This document shows positions 60,490-64,000 of a stretch of 64,000 bases of DNA, one piece after another; the first letter of the stretch is position 1, and each line of letters begins with the position of its first letter. The stretch comes from Psychromicrobium lacuslunae (GTDB taxonomy: Bacteria > Actinomycetota > Actinomycetes > Actinomycetales > Micrococcaceae). A model generated the notes under the pieces. That model saw only the letters and a program-made list of their open reading frames with translations, was not told where the DNA came from and made no database searches. Position numbers and translations under genes: made by a program. The DNA lies in contig NZ_CP011005.1 of NCBI RefSeq assembly GCF_000950575.1, positions 2,170,001 to 2,234,000 on the forward strand, given 5' to 3'.

Positions 60490-60660
60490 CACCCCCACGT
60501 AGAGCTTTGGCACTGCGCGACGTATCCGAAAAGCATTGGAAGCCACTTGGGACCACCCCTTAAGCCGAGGTGGCCTGTCCTGATCTTGGGCATCTCTCGA
60601 TGTCGTCAGATCAGTGGCCTGTGTTCGCGCAGGAGCCTCGCCTAACGAGGTGCTGCTCTT
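60490..60660 (-). ncRNA. M-box (ykoK) magnesium riboswitch upstream of mgtC
   Basis: On the minus strand the conserved M-box blocks follow in order: CGTTAGGCGAGGCTCC (60647-60632 region), GAACACAGGCCACTG, ATCGAGAGATGCCC, GACAGGCCACCTCGG, GGGGTGGTCC and GTGCCAAAGCTCTACG (60513-60498). The aptamer folds with bound Mg2+ and represses downstream magnesium-homeostasis genes. About 170 nt of expression platform lie between it and mgtC; a GGGCGC/GCGCCC hairpin is visible there but no U-tract. Protein frames crossing it are by chance. Confidence 0.88.
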
Positions 60661-60714
60661 TCAGTGTGACGGGTTCCGACCATCCGGGTCAAACCCCGGC
60701 GCCGAAAACCACAG

Positions 60715-60771
60715 CGAGTGCGGAGATCTGCACGCTAAAAGCCGTTTTTAGCGTGCAGATCTCCGCACTCG
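60715..60771. repeat. Long hairpin, 26-bp perfect arms, second member of the CGAGTG...AGATCT family
   Basis: Arms 60715-60740 and 60746-60771 are exact complements around GCCGT; the core is CGAGTGCGGAGATCTGCAC. Aligned with the arm at 59535 it matches at 17 of 22 positions, and each difference is compensated in the other arm. It lies between the riboswitch and the end of the VOC gene. Confidence 0.85.
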
Positions 60772-60834
60772 AGGAGGGAATGAGAGCGCCCGGCGCGGCG
60801 GACGGGGGCTCAAGAGTCTAAGGGACCCTCGAAC

Positions 60835-61239
60835 CTAGGAGACCTGGGAGATTTTCACCATATTGCCGGAGGGGTCGCGGAAACCGCAGTCTCGCGGCCC
60901 CCAGGGCTGATCGGTCGGCTCCTGCAGCACCTCAGCACCCGAAGCCCGCACCTTCTCGAAAAGCGCGTCGACGTCGTCGGTGCTGAACATAATCATTGGC
61001 AGCACACCTTTGGTCAGCAGCTCCTGTAGCGCGTCGCCGTCGGCCTGCGAGCGTCCGGCATGCGGAGCGGAGAGCACAATGCCCAGACCGGGCTGATCCG
61101 GACTGCCCACGGTGACCCAGCGGAACTCGCCCTGGGCAACATCGTTGAGCACTTCGAGGCCTAGCGCATCCCGGTAGAAACCCAGGGATTCCTCGACATC
61201 GTTGACAGTTACATGGCAGTAATGGAGTGAAATAGTCAT
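60835..61239 (-). CDS. VOC-family (glyoxalase-like) protein
   Basis: 134 aa. 'HYCHVTVNDVEESLGFYRDALGLEV' start and 'DCGFRDPSGNMVKISQ' end are typical VOC repeats. 'HYCHV' has the first metal His, but the other ligands are less clear. It lies 13 bp behind an AraC-type regulator gene, a common pair in actinobacteria, and is probably expressed from the same promoter. Confidence 0.87.
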   Translation of the reverse strand: MTISLHYCHVTVNDVEESLGFYRDALGLEVLNDVAQGEFRWVTVGSPDQPGLGIVLSAPHAGRSQADGDALQELLTKGVLPMIMFSTDDVDALFEKVRASGAEVLQEPTDQPWGPRDCGFRDPSGNMVKISQVS

Positions 61240-61252
61240 GCTTCGAGCTTAT

Positions 61253-61789
61253 TCAGCCCGCCCGCCGCACGCTTCTCGAATCCTGCTCAGTTTCGGTTGC
61301 TTCTCGTTCTTGTCCTGGTTGACCTTCGTCGAGTGGATCGACCGGTGCCGCTTCGCCGACTACCGATCCCATCGGCAGCTGCTTGGTCTGTTTGCGCTTC
61401 TTCGGCCGAGTGTTGATCTTCGCCACGCAGGCCGGCATCGCCTCCACCGCCCGGTGTTCCCGGGAACGGTAAGCCGTCGGAGTTTCGCCGGTGATCTCGG
61501 CGAAGCTTGAGCTAAAGGAGCCTAAGGACGTTGCACCCACTGCCATGCAGGCGTCAGTGACGCTCATCCCGGTGCGCAATAACGCCATTGCCCGCTCGAT
61601 TCGCCGGGTCATCAGATAGCCATAAGGGGTTTCGCCGTAGGCCGCCTTGAACTGGCGGGAAAAATGCGCGGGAGACATCAGCGCGCGCTGCGCCATCGTC
61701 GGCACATCGAGCGGCAGCGCGAAATCCCGGTCAATCAAATCTCGGGCTCGGCGCAGATCAGCAAGAACGGCAAGTTCCTGAGGCGTCAT
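61253..61789 (-). CDS. AraC-family regulator, HTH domain at the N-terminus
   Basis: 178 aa. Residues about 8-108 hold both AraC helix-turn-helix units ('LDVPTMAQRALMSPAHFSRQFKAAYGETPYGYLMTRRIERAM', then 'VGATSLGSFSSSFAEITGETPTAYR'). There is no N-terminal sensing domain. The C-terminal 70 residues are polar and basic then acidic, with no known domain. Paired with the VOC gene downstream, its likely target. Confidence 0.88.
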   Translation of the reverse strand: MTPQELAVLADLRRARDLIDRDFALPLDVPTMAQRALMSPAHFSRQFKAAYGETPYGYLMTRRIERAMALLRTGMSVTDACMAVGATSLGSFSSSFAEITGETPTAYRSREHRAVEAMPACVAKINTRPKKRKQTKQLPMGSVVGEAAPVDPLDEGQPGQEREATETEQDSRSVRRAG

Positions 61790-61827
61790 AATTCAAGCTT
61801 AGTCGCCCCAGAACTTGCCTACCCCTA

Positions 61828-61863
61828 TTGCTAAGAATTGAACAAGTGTTTAGCATATTGAAC
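61828..61863 (+). promoter_or_regulatory. Leaderless promoter of the TetR-ABC operon with repeated TTGAACA boxes
   Basis: TTGCTA (61828-61833), 17 bp, TAGCAT (61851-61856), then ATG after 7 nt at 61864 without a ribosome site. TTGAACA occurs at 61838 and 61858, 20 bp apart; TGAACA-AG-TGTTTA is an imperfect palindrome. Autoregulation by the TetR product is likely. Confidence 0.55.
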
Positions 61864-62535
61864 ATGAGTTCAACTAAGCAGCACGGGCCGCCGGCCGAAG
61901 ACCTGAACACGCCGGCTAAGATCCGAGCGGCAGCGATCAAATGTTTCGTGGAAACCGGTTTCCAAAAAACCAGTATTCGCAGCATCGCCAGCGCCGCAGG
62001 AGTGAGCCCCGGTCTGGTCATTCACCACTTCGGCAGCAAGGATGGCTTGCGTCAGAGTTGCGATGATTACATCCTCAAAAGCACCTTCGCCCGCGCCAAT
62101 GATGAATCCAGCCCGCAGGGCTTTCGCACCGTATTGCAGCAGCACCTCGACAATCCTGGCGACTTCGACCTGGAAATTGGCTACCTGCGCCGCGCGGTCT
62201 CGGAGAACTCCCCGGTCGGGCACAAGTTCATTGCTCTAGTGATCGAGGAAACCGAGACCATTGTGCGCGCCGGGATAGCCGACGGCAGCATGAATCCCTC
62301 CTCGGACCCGCGCGCCCTGGCAGTCTTCGTGGCCATGAGCAGCGTCACCTTGCTCACCATGAGCGAATACATCAATAAGGCACTCGGCGTGGAGGAATTC
62401 AACCAAGCCCTCACCGGCCGAATGGCCATTCCGGCGCTCGAACTCTTCACCCACGGTCTCTACACCGACGACAGCTATCTCAAGGCAGCACAGGAAGTGC
62501 TCGCCAACCAAAACACAGAAGGAGCAAGGCAATGA
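61864..62535 (+). CDS. TetR-family regulator of an ABC exporter operon
   Basis: 223 aa from ATG 61864; the frame is open to 61828 but the promoter lies there. HTH at residues about 22-65 ('TSIRSIASAAGVSPGLVIHHFGSKDGLR'). The C-terminal domain resembles the TetR_C group linked to ABC-2 exporters. The stop overlaps the ABC ATPase start as ATGA, so regulator and transporter are one operon. Confidence 0.88.
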   Translation: MSSTKQHGPPAEDLNTPAKIRAAAIKCFVETGFQKTSIRSIASAAGVSPGLVIHHFGSKDGLRQSCDDYILKSTFARANDESSPQGFRTVLQQHLDNPGDFDLEIGYLRRAVSENSPVGHKFIALVIEETETIVRAGIADGSMNPSSDPRALAVFVAMSSVTLLTMSEYINKALGVEEFNQALTGRMAIPALELFTHGLYTDDSYLKAAQEVLANQNTEGARQ

Positions 62536-63506
62536 GCCAGCTCTCCACCGACGAGGTCAGCGAAACCCCCAGCAAAAGCCTCGACAACGCCATTGAGGCT
62601 CACCAGATCACCAAAAAATATGGCATCACCCTGGCCCTCAAGGGCGTTAGCTTCAGCATGCCGCGCGGCTCGGTTTTCGGCGTGATCGGCCCAAACGGTG
62701 CCGGTAAAACCACCACCATGCGCACCTTGCTGGATATTATCCGGCCAACCTCCGGCCACGCCAGCGTGCTCGGCGTCGACCCGAGAAAAGCCGGCCCAGA
62801 ATTACGACGCCGAATCGGCTTCCTGCCCGGTGAATTGATTCTTGATGGCCGCAGCACCGGTCGGAAGCTTCTCCAGCACTATGCGGATATCTCCGGGCCA
62901 GTGACAAAGGGCAGGATCGAGGAGCTCGCCGAGCGACTCGGCCTCGACCTGAGCCGCCCAGTCCGCAAACTCTCCAAAGGTAATAAGCAAAAGCTCGGCA
63001 TCGTGCAGGCCTTTATGCATAAGCCGGACCTCTTGGTGCTCGACGAGCCAACTAGCGGCCTGGATCCGCTCATGCAGCAGGTCTTCCTCGACCTGGTCGC
63101 CGAAGCCCGCGCGGCCGGGCAGAGCGTCTTCCTCTCTTCGCATGTGATCAGCGAAATTCAACAGGCAGCCGATGAAGTGGCGATCCTCAGAGACGGCAAA
63201 ATCGTCACCATCTCGAGCGTGGACAAGCTTCGAGATTCCGCCATCCGACACCTTCGTTTGGTGGCTAGCGGCATTTCGGTTGCCGAACTCAGGCAACGAC
63301 TGGACTCCCTTGACGGACTGGACAACCTCACCGTGAGCAGCTCGGGCGAGGACGTTGAAGCCACCGCAACCTTGGAAGGCAGCATCCCTCCCTTGGTTCA
63401 AGCACTTTCCACACTCTCCCTGAGCGATCTGGTTCTTGAGGAACCGGATCTCGAAGAATCGGTGCTCAAACTCTATTCCTCACCCTCGAAAGAAGCAGCA
63501 CTATGA
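62532..63506 (+). CDS. ABC-2-type transporter ATP-binding protein
   Basis: 324 aa. Walker A 'GPNGAGKTTTMRTLL' near residue 54, Q-loop region 'RRIGFLPGEL', signature 'LSKGNKQKLGIVQAF' near 146 (LSKGN variant of LSGGQ, common in CcmA-like ATPases), Walker B 'LLVLDEPTSGLDP' near 167, H-loop 'VFLSSHVISE' near 200. The C-terminal 100 residues are a regulatory extension. The stop overlaps the permease start as ATGA. Confidence 0.93.
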   Translation: MSQLSTDEVSETPSKSLDNAIEAHQITKKYGITLALKGVSFSMPRGSVFGVIGPNGAGKTTTMRTLLDIIRPTSGHASVLGVDPRKAGPELRRRIGFLPGELILDGRSTGRKLLQHYADISGPVTKGRIEELAERLGLDLSRPVRKLSKGNKQKLGIVQAFMHKPDLLVLDEPTSGLDPLMQQVFLDLVAEARAAGQSVFLSSHVISEIQQAADEVAILRDGKIVTISSVDKLRDSAIRHLRLVASGISVAELRQRLDSLDGLDNLTVSSSGEDVEATATLEGSIPPLVQALSTLSLSDLVLEEPDLEESVLKLYSSPSKEAAL

Positions 63507-64000
63507 GCAGCACGACAGTTGAGCTGCGGCGAGTTCCGCTGCCGCTCTTTAGCAAAGCAATGACTGACTCTTGGCGATCCCTGATCGGCTGGATGATCGG
63601 CCTCGGCGCGGCCAGCGCCCTATACCTACCGCTCTACCCCGCCATTGGCGGCAATTCGCAGATGAAAGACTTGCTCTCCTCGCTGCCACCGGAGCTGACG
63701 AAAGCGATCGGCTATGACGATATTGCCTCGGGAGCTGGCTATGTCCAGGCCACGCTGTTTGGCTTGATTGGCTTCCTGCTGACTTCCATCGCGGCAGTGA
63801 GCTGGGGTGCTAGTGCGATCGGCGGCGATGAGGAGGCGGGGCAACTGGAGCTGACCCTGGCGCACGGCGTAACCCGGACTCAGATCGCAGTGGAACGCTA
63901 TGCTGCATTGCTGCTTCGTATTCTGCTACTGGGCGCTTGGGTCTTTCTGCTTGTCGCGTTGCTCAACGGTCCGGCGCAAACCAATCTTGACCTCGTCAAA
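63503..64000 (+). CDS. ABC-2-type transporter permease, N-terminal part (cut by right edge)
   Basis: 166 codons from ATG 63503 to the window end, still open. The start is 'MSSTTVELRRVPLPLFSKAM', then helix 1 'GWMIGLGAASALYLPLYP', a long extracytoplasmic segment with 'LPPELTKAIGYDDIASGAGYV', helix 2 'LFGLIGFLLTSIAAVSWGAS', the cytoplasmic 'GGDEEAGQLELTLAHGVTR' coupling helix typical of ABC-2 permeases, and helix 3. It exports a substrate with the ATPase encoded just upstream. Confidence 0.88.
   Translation, partial: MSSTTVELRRVPLPLFSKAMTDSWRSLIGWMIGLGAASALYLPLYPAIGGNSQMKDLLSSLPPELTKAIGYDDIASGAGYVQATLFGLIGFLLTSIAAVSWGASAIGGDEEAGQLELTLAHGVTRTQIAVERYAALLLRILLLGAWVFLLVALLNGPAQTNLDLVK

Noticed and set aside
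60166-60546. Minus-strand frame with 'KLYVGVTSN', reminiscent of GIY-YIG nucleases
   Set aside because: The segment lies in the 3' part of the M-box riboswitch and its platform; the rest has no GIY-YIG features, and the RNA motif explains the conservation.
1-64000. CRISPR array, prophage or insertion sequence
   Set aside because: No spaced direct repeats of CRISPR type, no transposase, integrase or phage structural gene was seen; the long palindromes lack any linked transposase here.

Overview
The window reads as chromosome of a moderately GC-rich actinobacterium, most like the Micrococcaceae (Arthrobacter, Renibacterium, Psychromicrobium group). Supporting signs are a BioQ-like TetR regulator beside bioBAF, several likely leaderless promoters, a CRP/GlxR-like half-site pair, many TetR/HxlR-controlled transporter pairs, and short operons joined by ATGA or TAATG overlaps. 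I see no transposase, phage gene, plasmid origin or CRISPR array. Genus assignment is inference.

Layout. 1-4.6 kb: biotin operon bioB-bioA-bioF plus a translationally coupled cytochrome P450 that runs off the left edge, divergent from a BioQ-like regulator. 4.6-19.8 kb: regulator/transporter pairs (LysR with an EamA exporter, TetR with 14-TM and 12-TM MFS exporters, each with a clear palindromic operator), hydrolases, a WYL regulator, DUF2797 coupled to a CitE-like lyase, a nucleoside hydrolase, a CPBP protease and an SDR-TspO fusion. 20-28.5 kb: secreted metalloprotease, NAD-binding protein with divergent HxlR, tRNA-Met and tRNA-Thr, an MBL hydrolase bracketed by related palindromes, a DEAD-box helicase with a structured leader, and a MOSC protein.

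28.6-38.7 kb: a complete Kdp potassium-uptake locus in the order small peptide, kdpF, kdpA, kdpB, kdpC, P-loop kinase, kdpD, kdpE, with KdpE-box-like direct repeats upstream. 38.8-44.6 kb: a catabolic cluster (P1/DmpA-type aminopeptidase, amidohydrolase, glutaryl-CoA-dehydrogenase-like enzyme) divergent from an APC permease and a TetR regulator; three palindromes lie in the shared 185-bp promoter region. This is my best candidate for an undescribed pathway.

44.8-64 kb: membrane protein/XRE/oxidoreductase operon, twin secreted S1 proteases, an MFS/HxlR pair, the transsulfuration pair CBS-CGS, an M20 amidohydrolase, a protein with two L7/L12-C-terminal-like repeats, rtcB behind a short peptide gene and an intrinsic terminator, an ArsB-like permease, AlkA-type glycosylase, thioredoxin, mgtC behind an M-box magnesium riboswitch, an AraC/VOC pair, and a TetR-ABC exporter operon cut by the right edge. 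Long perfect stem-loops separate many of the transcription units.
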